From Kriegella aquimaris (GTDB lineage Bacteria > Bacteroidota > Bacteroidia > Flavobacteriales > Flavobacteriaceae), in the NCBI RefSeq assembly GCF_900103215.1, contig NZ_FNGV01000004.1, positions 62,001-126,000 of the forward strand: a stretch of 64,000 bases of DNA. The letters are read 5' to 3'. Below the pieces are notes generated by a model that saw only the letters and a list, made by a program, of their open reading frames with translations, made no database searches and was not told where the DNA came from. The position numbers were made by a program, and so were the translations under genes. Shown here one piece after another: positions 35,823-44,434 of the stretch (positions within the stretch are counted from its first letter, which is position 1; every line of letters begins with the position of its first letter).

Positions 35823-36802
35823 CCTTTTTGCTATTGCTAATGCTTGCCTTCATATTATTATGGATAGGTTTTCAAGGCCTTTCCCAACCAAATGGATACG
35901 ATGACCCCGCTATGGATATCTATACCATGAGTTATGATGTTTCACAGTTGGACGATTCCGAAGAGAGCAAAATAATAAAACTAGGTTACGAAGTGTTCCG
36001 TAATACATCAAAGTATATCGGTCCGGCCAACACGGATAAAAATATGGCGTATGCCGGAAACAATTTATCATGTACCAATTGCCATTTATGGTCCGGCACA
36101 AAACCTTATGCAGCCCCATTGATCGGTATCAAACAACGGTTTCCTCAGTTCAGGGGTAGGGAGAATAAAGTCGGCACCATTGAGGAACGTATCAATGGGT
36201 GTATGGAACGCAGTATGAATGGCCGCATGTTTCCACCAAATGCTCAGGAAATGAAGGTTTTGGTCGCCTATCTAAATTGGTTGAGTCGATTTGCTCCCGA
36301 AGACGGGAAAATCAAAGGGCAGGGCCTAATGAAAATTGAGATTCCAGACAGGGCCGTCGATTTGGAAAAGGGCAAACTACATTTTGAAACACATTGTGTC
36401 TTGTGTCATGGAAAAAACGGCCAAGGGAAGATATCAATAACGGGCAGTTTTTATGAATATCCACCTCTTTGGGGTAATGACTCGTATAACAATGGCGCAG
36501 GAATGACTCGAGTAATTACGGCTGCGCAATTCATAAAGGGCAATATGCCTTATGGAACGACCTATGACAGTCCCGTTTTGACCGATGAAGAGGCCTATGA
36601 TGTGGCAGGTTTCATAAACCAAAAACCACGGCCAGAAAAAACAAATCTAGCCAAAGATTTCCCTGACTTAATAAAAAAACCCGTCTCATCGCCGTATCCA
36701 CCATATGCCGATACTTTTTCAGTAACACAACATCAATTGGGTCCTTTTAAGCCCATTATGGAATACTATAAAACAGCGTATAATATTGATAAATCAAAAT
36801 AG
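35756..36802 (+). CDS. TsdA-like dihaem cytochrome c (thiosulfate dehydrogenase/tetrathionate reductase family)
   Basis: Membrane-anchored dihaem cytochrome of 348 aa: one N-terminal helix (about residues 20-38), haem 1 site CTNCH at 106-110, haem 2 site CVLCH at 214-218. C149 in INGCMERSMNG lies 39 residues after the first haem histidine. In TsdA enzymes a cysteine in this place (Cys96 in Allochromatium vinosum) is the second axial ligand of haem 1, and a Met in an NMP-G motif serves haem 2, here NMPYG. These mark it as TsdA-like, oxidising thiosulfate to tetrathionate or the reverse. Neighbouring DsrE and TauE/SafE genes support sulfur chemistry. Direction of reaction is unknown. Confidence 0.84.
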   Translation: METAKRHRCILNAKRLIGKLSVAFLLLLMLAFILLWIGFQGLSQPNGYDDPAMDIYTMSYDVSQLDDSEESKIIKLGYEVFRNTSKYIGPANTDKNMAYAGNNLSCTNCHLWSGTKPYAAPLIGIKQRFPQFRGRENKVGTIEERINGCMERSMNGRMFPPNAQEMKVLVAYLNWLSRFAPEDGKIKGQGLMKIEIPDRAVDLEKGKLHFETHCVLCHGKNGQGKISITGSFYEYPPLWGNDSYNNGAGMTRVITAAQFIKGNMPYGTTYDSPVLTDEEAYDVAGFINQKPRPEKTNLAKDFPDLIKKPVSSPYPPYADTFSVTQHQLGPFKPIMEYYKTAYNIDKSK

Positions 36803-36899
36803 CTAAGTATGAAATAAGCCATAACGATTCTTTGTGCAAACCGGGGTGTTTAATGGCAATTTACATCTAACCGAATATTAATCAAATAAATAACTACAG

Positions 36900-37580
36900 A
36901 TGAAAACAAAAAGTAAAAATTCGAGGAGATCTTTCATGGGAGCAATTTTAATGGGTGCCACTGCAAGCACGTTATCGCTTTTAACCGACCCCATCTATGC
37001 CAATGTACCATCATTTAATGAGGAAAAAATGGACGAAGCGGAAGATTGGTTTAAAAACATCAAAGGGAAGCATCGCATTGTTTATGATGGCTCTACGCCA
37101 CATAATGGTTTTCCTATTATTTGGAACTGGGCCTTTTATTTAAGTAATAACGAAACCGGTTCCGAAGATAAAGATATAACCGCAATGACTGTTTTGCGTC
37201 ACAATGCTATTCCCTTTGCATTAAAATCAGAAATGTGGAAAAAATATAAGCTGGGTGAGGTTTTTGGGGTGAACGATAACACCACCAAGGCACCATCCCT
37301 ACGAAACCCATACTATGAGCCTAAAGAAGGAGATTTTCCCTTGCCCGTAATTCAAGGCATCAAAGAGATGCAACAGCGCGGGGCCTTGTTCTGCGTCTGC
37401 AATCTGGCCCTATCGGTACAAAGTGGTTCGGTAGCCCAGAAAATGGGCTTAGACCCCAAAGTCGTCTATCAAGAATGGGTCGATGCCATTCATCCGGGAA
37501 TACAATTAGTACCCTCCGGCGTTTGGGCATTGGGCAGAGCTCAGGAAAATGGTTGCGGGTATATTTTTGCGAGCAATTAA
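36900..37580 (+). CDS. Tat-exported DsrE-fold protein
   Basis: Protein of 226 aa with a twin-arginine signal (SRRSFMGA, R9-R10, then a hydrophobic stretch to about residue 30). The mature protein resembles DsrE-like periplasmic proteins: a first strand HRIVYDGS, a helix-rich middle, GALFCVCNLALSVQSG with C165 and C167, and C219 near the end. DsrE-type proteins carry or transfer sulfur on cysteines. Folding before export through Tat suggests a cofactor or complex. It follows the cytochrome gene by 97 bp and precedes a second DsrE-like gene by 45 bp. Confidence 0.78.
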   Translation: MKTKSKNSRRSFMGAILMGATASTLSLLTDPIYANVPSFNEEKMDEAEDWFKNIKGKHRIVYDGSTPHNGFPIIWNWAFYLSNNETGSEDKDITAMTVLRHNAIPFALKSEMWKKYKLGEVFGVNDNTTKAPSLRNPYYEPKEGDFPLPVIQGIKEMQQRGALFCVCNLALSVQSGSVAQKMGLDPKVVYQEWVDAIHPGIQLVPSGVWALGRAQENGCGYIFASN

Positions 37581-37625
37581 ATAGCAACAGGCCTGTGTGT
37601 TATGCGGGCCTTAAAAATTTAAAAC

Positions 37626-38042
37626 ATGAAAAAGTATATCATACTACTATGTATAGTAATGGCCGGCACATCATTGTTATTGGCCCAAGAAAAACCGATC
37701 AAAGTCGTATTCGATGTTACCAGTGACGATACTGCCGTACATGGGTCGACCATGCGACATGTACAATATATGTCAGAGGAATATCCCACTTCAAAATTTC
37801 AAGTCGTCATGTACAGCGGTGCTTACGACATGGTCAACAAGAAAAAATCGACAGTGGCTGCTGCCATGGAAGCATTGGCCAAAAGAAAAAACGTAGCGTT
37901 CGTTGTTTGCAAGGCCACCATAGAGCGGCACAACATTGCAGATTCCGACCTTATTCCCGGGGTAACCACGGTTCCCAACGGAATCTATGAAATTTTTACG
38001 AAACAAAAAGAAGGTTGGGGGTATATAAAAGAAGGGAAATAA
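37626..38042 (+). CDS. Secreted DsrE/DsrF-like protein
   Basis: Protein of 138 aa with a Sec signal peptide ending LLAQ (about residue 21). The mature 117 residues form one DsrE/DsrF-like alpha/beta domain: IKVVFDVTSDD, FQVVMYSGAYDMV, then AFVVCKATIERHNI, with C95 at the position where this family places its sulfur-binding cysteine. It is probably a periplasmic sulfur carrier working with the preceding Tat-exported protein and the cytochrome. It ends 21 bp before the TauE/SafE gene. Confidence 0.8.
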   Translation: MKKYIILLCIVMAGTSLLLAQEKPIKVVFDVTSDDTAVHGSTMRHVQYMSEEYPTSKFQVVMYSGAYDMVNKKKSTVAAAMEALAKRKNVAFVVCKATIERHNIADSDLIPGVTTVPNGIYEIFTKQKEGWGYIKEGK

Positions 38043-38063
38043 AGAACCAATTTTGGACATAAA

Positions 38064-38864
38064 GTGGAAACCATACAAATTTTTGGATATTTCGGTGCCT
38101 TGGCCATAGGTCTCATTTTGGGTCTTATGGGAAGTGGGGGTTCCTTGATGGCCGTTCCTGTTTTGACCTATTTGTTTCATATTAGTCCGGTTACTACCAC
38201 GGCATATTCTCTGTTCGTGGTGGGAACTTCGGCATCGGTCGGTGCCTTTCGAAATTATAATAAGGGTTTGGTAGATTTTAAGGTTGCCCTGATATTTTCC
38301 ATTCCCGCCTTTATTACGGTTTATACCACACGAAAGCTTGTAATGCCCGCCATACCAAAGGAATTATTACTGATGGAAGGGTTCGTCGTGACAAAGGATG
38401 TAGGGATTATGGTCTTTTTTGCATTGTTAATGGCGGCCGCCTCGATTAGCATGATACTCGAAAAAGGGTTGTCGACTGATGATAGTGGTCCCATACGATA
38501 CAACTATCCCCTCATCCTATTCGAGGGCGTGATTATTGGAATGCTAACGGGTATCGTCGGCATTGGCGGCGGGTTTCTAATTATTCCTGCCTTGGTACTG
38601 TGTGTAAAACTGCCCATGAAGAAAGCGGTAGCCACCTCCCTATTCATTATCGCCCTGAAATCACTAATCGGATTTACGGGCGATTTAGACAACTTGGAAG
38701 TCAATTGGACTTTCCTGATTAGCTTTACATTGATTTCCATTCTAGGAATTTTTATGGGGATGTACCTATCGTCTTTTGTAAAGGGCGATAAGCTTAAAAA
38801 GACCTTTGGTTGGTTCGTTCTTTTCGTAGCAATTGGAATTTTTTATAAGGAACTTTTTACCTAG
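38064..38864 (+). CDS. TauE/SafE-family membrane exporter
   Basis: Integral membrane protein of 266 aa with about eight helices in two related halves, each starting with a glycine-rich helix (GLILGLMGSGGSLMAVPVL and GMLTGIVGIGGGFLIIPALV). This is the pattern of TauE/SafE anion exporters, many of which move sulfite, sulfoacetate or other sulfur-containing organic anions. Start codon is GTG at 38064, 21 bp after the DsrE-like gene. It is likely the last gene of the sulfur group, exporting a product or supplying a substrate. Confidence 0.86.
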   Translation: METIQIFGYFGALAIGLILGLMGSGGSLMAVPVLTYLFHISPVTTTAYSLFVVGTSASVGAFRNYNKGLVDFKVALIFSIPAFITVYTTRKLVMPAIPKELLLMEGFVVTKDVGIMVFFALLMAAASISMILEKGLSTDDSGPIRYNYPLILFEGVIIGMLTGIVGIGGGFLIIPALVLCVKLPMKKAVATSLFIIALKSLIGFTGDLDNLEVNWTFLISFTLISILGIFMGMYLSSFVKGDKLKKTFGWFVLFVAIGIFYKELFT

Positions 38865-39083
38865 TACGGATTTTGTACCCAAACGATATGATTTAAAATG
38901 AAGTGATTCCACCCTATTTCACCAGTATCGGAAGGGCTTTTAAAATTTGACAGGTACTCGGTATAAATTTCACACCCTTAGCATAGCCGAAGGTTAAAGG
39001 AGTATCTAGAGAGGCTTTCACATTCGTGTTTAGCCTATCGATATAATAACGGATAATCAAAAAATGAAACAAATGTTTCATTT
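38865..39083. other. Intergenic stretch, no feature seen
   Basis: First part of the 426-bp gap between the TauE/SafE gene and the acyl-CoA dehydrogenase-like gene. No gene or terminator is apparent apart from the perfect dyad ATGAAAC-AAAT-GTTTCAT at 39064-39081, which abuts the operator box of the next promoter. Confidence 0.5.
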
Positions 39084-39130
39084 TTTGATGCAAAACTTAC
39101 ACTTTTAGCACCATTTGTATTGTAAATTTA
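39064..39130 (+). promoter_or_regulatory. Promoter C: dyad, operator box and -7 element
   Basis: Box TTTGATGCAAAACTTACA (39084-39101) lies 21 bp before TAAATTTA (39123-39130), the same spacing as in promoters A and B. GTTTCAT just upstream of the box is also shared with the distal boxes at 34.45 and 35.51 kb. It should drive the acyl-CoA dehydrogenase-like gene at 39291, with a leader of about 155 nt. Confidence 0.65.
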
Positions 39131-39290
39131 TAACAAATAGATACTTCAGATAAGTATGCTATTTAAAACTTCCCCCATTTCGACCGGCGTAATACTCCTG
39201 CCATTAGAGTTGCTATTATAAAATTTAGTTGTGTGATTTTATTCAACAGCATTATATAAATAATTCGATAATTTCTAAAAATGTCAAGCC

Positions 39291-40487
39291 ATGATAGAGA
39301 CACAAACAGACCAGAAAAGCGAACTACTAAAAAATTTGGAAGGAATCTTCGTAAAATGTGGTGAACGGGCAGCACATTACGATGCCAACAATCTTTTTTT
39401 TCAAGAAGATTTTGATGAACTTAAAGAAGCTGGGTATTTGCTTATGGCCGTCCCTGAAGAATTTGGCGGTTATGGCATGTTGCTAGACGAAGTAGAACAA
39501 CTTACCAGAAAATTAGCCTACCATGCGGCACCGACGGCGCTGGCCCTTAATATGCATGTCTATTGGACGGGGCTGGTCGCTGATTTATGGCGAGGTGGCG
39601 ATACTTCCATCCAATGGCTTCTCGAAGAAGCGGGAAAAGGCAAAGTTTTTGCTGCCGGCCATGGGGAATCGGGTAATGATTCTCCCGCAACCTATTCTAC
39701 CTGTAAAGCAGAAAAGGTAGATGGCGGCTATAAATTTACGGGGCATAAAATGTTTGGTAGTTTGACCCCCGTTTGGGATTATTTAGGTTTTCACGGTCAA
39801 GACAATAGCGACCCCGACAATCCTATGGTCATACATGCCTTTATGCCGCGGGATACCGAAAATTACGAAATAAAAAATTCGTGGGACGACGCGCTTGGTA
39901 TGCGTGCCACCCGCTCTGACGATACCATCTTAAATGGCGTCTTTGTACCCGATGAACTAATTGTCAGAAGGCTTCCCACTGGTTTTAAGGGTATGGACGG
40001 CTTTGTACTCGGGGTTTTTTGTTGGGCTTTAATGGGGTTTGCAAATGTCTATTATGGTTTAGCACAATGTGTTTTGGACAAGGTTTTGGAAAAATTGCCA
40101 AAAAAGAAATCAATTTCTTTTGACCGGCCATCCATGGCATACAATGGGGTCATACAGCACGATGTAGGTGAAATGGTCATGGAAATCGAAGGAATCGGAC
40201 CCCATTTGGATACCATTGCCCGTGAATGGAGCGAGGGTAAAGATTATGGTCCTGCTTGGGGCATAAAAATTGTTGCGGCTAAATGCCGTTCGGTCGAAGG
40301 CTCGTGGCGGGTTGTGGACAAGGCTATGGATATCATGGGTGGTTACGGGTTGCTACGCAAGGCAGGTTTTGAACGTTTGTTCCGTGATGCGCGATTGGGC
40401 AAGATACATCCGGCGAACGGTTATATATCACGCGAATTTTTGGCAAAAGCCATGTTAGGGATCGATCCTGACCTTCAGCCGAGATAA
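39291..40487 (+). CDS. Acyl-CoA dehydrogenase-family flavoprotein
   Basis: Cytosolic protein of 398 aa with the three-part acyl-CoA dehydrogenase fold: N-terminal helices (FQEDFDELKEAGYL), beta domain (AGHGESGND, GYKFTGHKMFGSL, WDDALGMRATRSDD) and C-terminal helical domain (GGYGLLRKAGFERLFRDARLGKIHP). The flavin-binding regions are good; the catalytic glutamate cannot be placed with certainty, and many family members are not true acyl-CoA dehydrogenases, for example DszC/SfnC-type monooxygenases acting on sulfur compounds. Control by the same operator box as the sulfur genes makes such a role worth testing. Confidence 0.84.
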   Translation: MIETQTDQKSELLKNLEGIFVKCGERAAHYDANNLFFQEDFDELKEAGYLLMAVPEEFGGYGMLLDEVEQLTRKLAYHAAPTALALNMHVYWTGLVADLWRGGDTSIQWLLEEAGKGKVFAAGHGESGNDSPATYSTCKAEKVDGGYKFTGHKMFGSLTPVWDYLGFHGQDNSDPDNPMVIHAFMPRDTENYEIKNSWDDALGMRATRSDDTILNGVFVPDELIVRRLPTGFKGMDGFVLGVFCWALMGFANVYYGLAQCVLDKVLEKLPKKKSISFDRPSMAYNGVIQHDVGEMVMEIEGIGPHLDTIAREWSEGKDYGPAWGIKIVAAKCRSVEGSWRVVDKAMDIMGGYGLLRKAGFERLFRDARLGKIHPANGYISREFLAKAMLGIDPDLQPR

Positions 40488-40628
40488 CCTTAAAAGCAAT
40501 TTATTTTAAAAATAATTGGACCGCAAGTGCAGATGCGTTATTAGCGGAGATTTCAAGTTGCGATTATTTTGGAAATAATAACTGAATCCTAAACGGAAAT
40601 CAAATTCAATAGCTGAAAATCCAATATT

Positions 40629-41004
40629 ATGAAAATCAACAAAAATGATATTCCAATCACCATGGAAACCCCAGGTACTATAATGCGCGCATTACCAAAT
40701 TATGGCGGTATGACCGTATGTTTCAATGAATTGCCAAAAGGAACGGATTTCACCCCCTTATTGCAGGGATTAAGCAATGACAGCTGCCATTGCCCCATTG
40801 GGGTTATATTACCGAAGGAAAGATATTGGTTAAATACGACGATGGCCAAGAAGAGACCGTAGGTGCGGGGAAGTTTTCTATTGGCCCGCCGGACATACCG
40901 CTATCGTGCAAGAAGATGTGAAGCTAATCGACTTTAGTCCATCAAAAGAATTCGACGAGGTGATTGCCCATGTCGGTAAAAAAATGGCTGAATTAGGAGG
41001 GTAA
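40629..41004 (+). pseudogene. Cupin-domain protein, two single-base frameshifts
   Basis: Reads as a ~125-residue cupin (MKINKNDIPITMETPG, then CHCPHWGYITEGKILV with metal-type histidines, VFYWPAGHTAIVQED, ending KKMAELGG) only if one C is added to the C-run at 40793-40796 and one G to the G-run at 40867-40870. As given, translation stops after 77 codons. Everything between the lesions is otherwise well preserved, so either the inactivation is recent or these are homopolymer sequencing errors. It follows the acyl-CoA dehydrogenase-like gene by 141 bp. Confidence 0.8.
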
Positions 41005-41291
41005 TTGTGAAGGTGCCATTTTTCGAAAATCTTGTCCCTATCTAATCAGATTAAATGACCTGCGACTACTTTTTCCTGTTATATACGGGACTTTTGTTGA
41101 AGAAGGACCTAGTGCCTTCCCTATACTTTTAATTACAAGTTTGATTTTAGCACGACAGAATATTCGTAATTCATAAAAACCGGAACTAACCCCCTCGGTT
41201 TTTTATTATGTGGTTCTTGCAAGGCTGATTTGAGCAATTGTTCCGAACTTTACTTATCTTAAAGGCCCTGTAGAAACAATTTAGTATTAAG
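41005..41291. other. Intergenic stretch, no feature seen
   Basis: 287 bp between the cupin pseudogene and the AraC-TolB-TPR gene. No gene, hairpin terminator or convincing promoter box was found. Confidence 0.5.
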
Positions 41292-43316
41292 ATGGGAAAG
41301 GGAGATAGTTTACCGATAGTTGCCAAAAGTAAATCTTCTCAAATAGCACTCGTAGATAAACTCTCGAAAGAAATCGAGGCCAACCTGAACAATGACCAAT
41401 TCGGGGTAGATAGTCTTGCCCGATCAATAGGTATGAGCCGATCGAGCCTACATCGAAAACTGCATAAAACACTAGGTATTTCAACGAGCCAATTTATCAG
41501 GGAATATCGATTAAAAAGAGCCTTGGAAATTCTAATTCAGGAAGAAGCTACGGCTTCCGAAGTAGCCTATCGGGTAGGTTTCAGTAGTGCCACCTACTTC
41601 AGCACATCATTTCATAAGTTTTATGGGTACACTCCTGGGGAGGTAAAGTCTAAAAGTGCTGATGAAATAATGAATAGAAAGGAACCTCCTTCTAGAGAAA
41701 CAAGGCAAGGAATACTTTCTCATGACGACATCTCAAAAAAACAAAAAGTAAATTTTAAAAAGATAGTACGCTGGTCCGTTTTATTAATAGCAGTGGCATC
41801 AACTGCCACATTTATTTACCATACTACTTCGGAGGAAAATATCAATACAATAGAGGCAGGCAACATCATAGATGTGAAATCGATTGCCGTACTGCCCTTT
41901 AAGAATTGGACTGGAGACCCAAATCTGGAATATATAAGCGATGGAATGACAGATGCCGTTATCTCGAGACTCACCAAAATCAAATCAATTGATAAAGTTA
42001 TCCCATTTACATCTACCATTAAATTCAAAGAAACGAATAGGTCTACCAAGGAAATTGCCGATGAGTTAGGTGTTGACAATCTTTTGCAGGGCAATCTTCA
42101 AATATCCGGTAATCAAGTTAAAATCAACCTACAATTGATTAATGGAAACTCAAATGAACATATTTGGTCGGAAGAATACACCAGGGATTGGAAAACTGAC
42201 GAGATTTTTAAAATGCAGACCGAAGTGGTAGAAGGTATTGCCACCAACATGAATGCTGTTATTGCTGACAACGAACTTGAAATTATTCAAAAAATCCCCA
42301 CAAAAAGCAAACAGGCCTATTCTTATTATCTTCAAGCTGATTTTCAAAGAAACAAGGGAAATGAACTTTCCTATTCCAACGCCATTGCCCTATATAAAAA
42401 AGCGATAGCACTAGATTCAAATTTTGTACAGCCCTATTTAGATATAGCAAACATTTATAACTTAGGAGGTGGCGTATGGGGTTTATACGATGAGCGTACA
42501 GCTTGGAAAAATGCCAAGGTACTATTAGAAAAAGTATTAAAAATTGAACCTGAAAATCGGCAAGCAGAAGAAGAGTTTCATACTGGGAGTTTTTTTTACG
42601 ATTGGAATTTTGAACTTGTCGAAAAATATTATCAAAATATTTTAACGAATTCTTTCTACGACAAATCACCGGTAATTTCGCTTGATTATGCTATAAAAAC
42701 GGGAAGGCCCAAAGAAACCTTGAAAGCAGTTGAAAATCTTATTTTGATTGATCCATCAAGTGTGTTTTTTCCCTTTTTTAAGGCAGAGGCCTTGCTTTTT
42801 TCAGGCTCCAAAAGCGAGGCCATTAAAGCATTGAACAACTCAGATGCCTTGTATAGCGACAACTGGTTTTATTTAAGAGAGTCTGCAAAACTATATTTCT
42901 ATCTTGATGAATTTGATAAATCTAAAATCCAGCTTGAGAAAATATTAGCTCAATTTTCCGATTATCCTCCCATCCTGATGTGGCTGAAAGCCGTTTATGA
43001 ACAAATGGATGGAGGCTCTAAAACCACGAATAAATACTTAGGTCAATTGTTTGAAGAGTATAACAAAGGTTCGTCAGGTAGCCCAGCCTGGTTTCTTGCA
43101 CTATTTTATTGCACGCAAAAGAACTATGAAAAGACTTTTGAGTGGCTACAAAAGTCATATAAGAGGCATGAGGTAGAAATGACTTGGCTAAGAGAAGAAC
43201 CACTTCTAGCTCCGCTAAGAAATGATCCACGATACAAAGAATTGTACGAGAAAGTCGGATTTTCTCGAATCGGATTACCAATAAAGACTTCTTCAAAAAT
43301 CTACGCGTCAAAGTAA
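41292..43316 (+). CDS. Membrane-anchored AraC / TolB-like / TPR regulator
   Basis: Protein of 674 aa combining a cytoplasmic AraC helix-turn-helix (residues about 17-118; MSRSSLHRKLHKTLGIS, GFSSATYFSTSFHKFYG), one membrane helix (159-177), a TolB N-terminal-like domain (about 195-300; KSIAVLPFKNWTGDPNLEYI, LLQGNLQISGNQVKI) and TPR-like repeats to the end. The topology puts the DNA-binding part inside and the sensor outside, as in CadC-type one-component regulators. The TolB-plus-TPR ending is common in Bacteroidetes regulators and in some adenylate cyclases. The target is unknown; nearest downstream genes are candidates. Confidence 0.85.
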   Translation: MGKGDSLPIVAKSKSSQIALVDKLSKEIEANLNNDQFGVDSLARSIGMSRSSLHRKLHKTLGISTSQFIREYRLKRALEILIQEEATASEVAYRVGFSSATYFSTSFHKFYGYTPGEVKSKSADEIMNRKEPPSRETRQGILSHDDISKKQKVNFKKIVRWSVLLIAVASTATFIYHTTSEENINTIEAGNIIDVKSIAVLPFKNWTGDPNLEYISDGMTDAVISRLTKIKSIDKVIPFTSTIKFKETNRSTKEIADELGVDNLLQGNLQISGNQVKINLQLINGNSNEHIWSEEYTRDWKTDEIFKMQTEVVEGIATNMNAVIADNELEIIQKIPTKSKQAYSYYLQADFQRNKGNELSYSNAIALYKKAIALDSNFVQPYLDIANIYNLGGGVWGLYDERTAWKNAKVLLEKVLKIEPENRQAEEEFHTGSFFYDWNFELVEKYYQNILTNSFYDKSPVISLDYAIKTGRPKETLKAVENLILIDPSSVFFPFFKAEALLFSGSKSEAIKALNNSDALYSDNWFYLRESAKLYFYLDEFDKSKIQLEKILAQFSDYPPILMWLKAVYEQMDGGSKTTNKYLGQLFEEYNKGSSGSPAWFLALFYCTQKNYEKTFEWLQKSYKRHEVEMTWLREEPLLAPLRNDPRYKELYEKVGFSRIGLPIKTSSKIYASK

Positions 43317-43551
43317 GATTTTCAACATCATTTAAAGGTGTTGCACCATAATTTAAACTCTCGTATAAAAATTTAACACCTTCGCAACATACCTGTTATG
43401 CAGCGCTTTAAGCTTCTTTTAATCTTTGGCATCAGAGATTTAGAAGCTAAAGATCGAAAATTCCTGGTTGCCTTTTTGAGGATAGCGATTGAACAGAAAT
43501 CTCAAAATATCCTAAAACACAAACAATTAGTAACTATTTAAATATAAGATT
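43317..43551. other. Intergenic stretch, no feature seen
   Basis: 235 bp between the AraC-TolB-TPR gene and the SnoaL-like lipoprotein. It contains no open frame of note and no clear TAnnTTTG box. Confidence 0.5.
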
Positions 43552-44055
43552 ATGAAAACAAAGATGATTTTAGCATTGATTATGATTTTTGGAATTTTAA
43601 GTTTAGGATGCGAACAAAAAGTAGAGGTGGATGAAATTGATTTAGTAAATGATGAGTTTCCGGAAGCGAAACAAGAGGTGATGGAAACCTTTGGTGCAAT
43701 TGCACAAAGTATTAAAGATGGAGATTTAGATAAACTAATTTCCTTTCACGCCTATGGACCGAAGTTTACCGAATTTAAAAATGGAGAACCTAGAAATGGC
43801 GGTGAAGCCAACGAAACCCATGAACGAAGTGTTTTTGGTTCAGTTACCGAAGTAGTTAAGTTCGATGCAAAAGATTTACAAATTGCGGTATACGGTAATG
43901 TAGCTAATTTAACCTTTCATTCTGATTTTCATTTGAAGTTTGGGGAAGATATAGCTGTTGTAAATGACCAAATTACTTTGTTATTCGTGAAGACAGCTAA
44001 TGGATGGAAAATGGTTCACGAGCATCACTCGCCTTTGGCAGAAGAAGAAATTTAG
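43552..44055 (+). CDS. SnoaL/DUF4440-like lipoprotein
   Basis: Protein of 167 aa with a lipoprotein signal (LSLGC, cysteine 20) and one NTF2-like domain of the SnoaL/DUF4440 type: VMETFGAIAQSIKDGDLDKLISFHAYGPKFTEF at the start and LLFVKTANGWKMVHEHHSPL as the final strands. Such domains bind small ligands or catalyse isomerisation; here the function is unknown. The lysed copy of a similar lipoprotein at 47.6 kb suggests more than one such gene existed here. Confidence 0.82.
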   Translation: MKTKMILALIMIFGILSLGCEQKVEVDEIDLVNDEFPEAKQEVMETFGAIAQSIKDGDLDKLISFHAYGPKFTEFKNGEPRNGGEANETHERSVFGSVTEVVKFDAKDLQIAVYGNVANLTFHSDFHLKFGEDIAVVNDQITLLFVKTANGWKMVHEHHSPLAEEEI

Positions 44056-44434
44056 AAGTGAAGAATGGTGTTGGCTAAATTCAAATACGTGTTTCTCACC
44101 TACTCGGAAAAACACCTGGACTTTCATCGTACTGCTCACCAAATCAAGAAGTAGGTCTTGCTAAAACGGTCATAAATATTTGCTATAACGTAGGTAGTTC
44201 CGTCGATTTCACCGAAACAGTGGTAGAATGAAAACTCCATTTAGTTTGATGCTGAGAGCAGGGATATAATTTTAGTGTCTGTTTTAAGTGAATGGTACAT
44301 ACAGCAATACCAACTAAACAAATTATCGAAGATAACCTTGGGTAAAGTCTATTTTTAGTATCCGACAGTTTACCCGATTGATACAAAGGTAGGTTCCCCC
44401 TCATAAAAAGTATAAAAAATTTAATTTAGGTAAG
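44056..44434. other. Intergenic stretch, no feature seen
   Basis: 379 bp without a credible gene. Short open stretches occur on both strands but none has a start signal, domain-like composition or continuation. The promoter for the barrel protein at 44435 should be here but was not identified. Confidence 0.45.

Noticed and set aside
37589-37611. Hairpin AGGCCTG/CGGGCCT between the two DsrE-like genes as a terminator
   Set aside because: Only 7 bp with a 9-nt loop and no T-run after it; the genes are probably cotranscribed.
35756-38864. Complete Sox or reverse Dsr sulfur oxidation pathway
   Set aside because: None of the sox, dsrAB, dsrMKJOP or hdr genes is present; only TsdA-like, DsrE-fold and TauE/SafE proteins are seen.
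41230-41260. Operator-like TTTGAGCAATTG upstream of the AraC-TolB-TPR gene
   Set aside because: It needs a one-base gap to align with the box and has no -7 element at the fixed 21-bp spacing.
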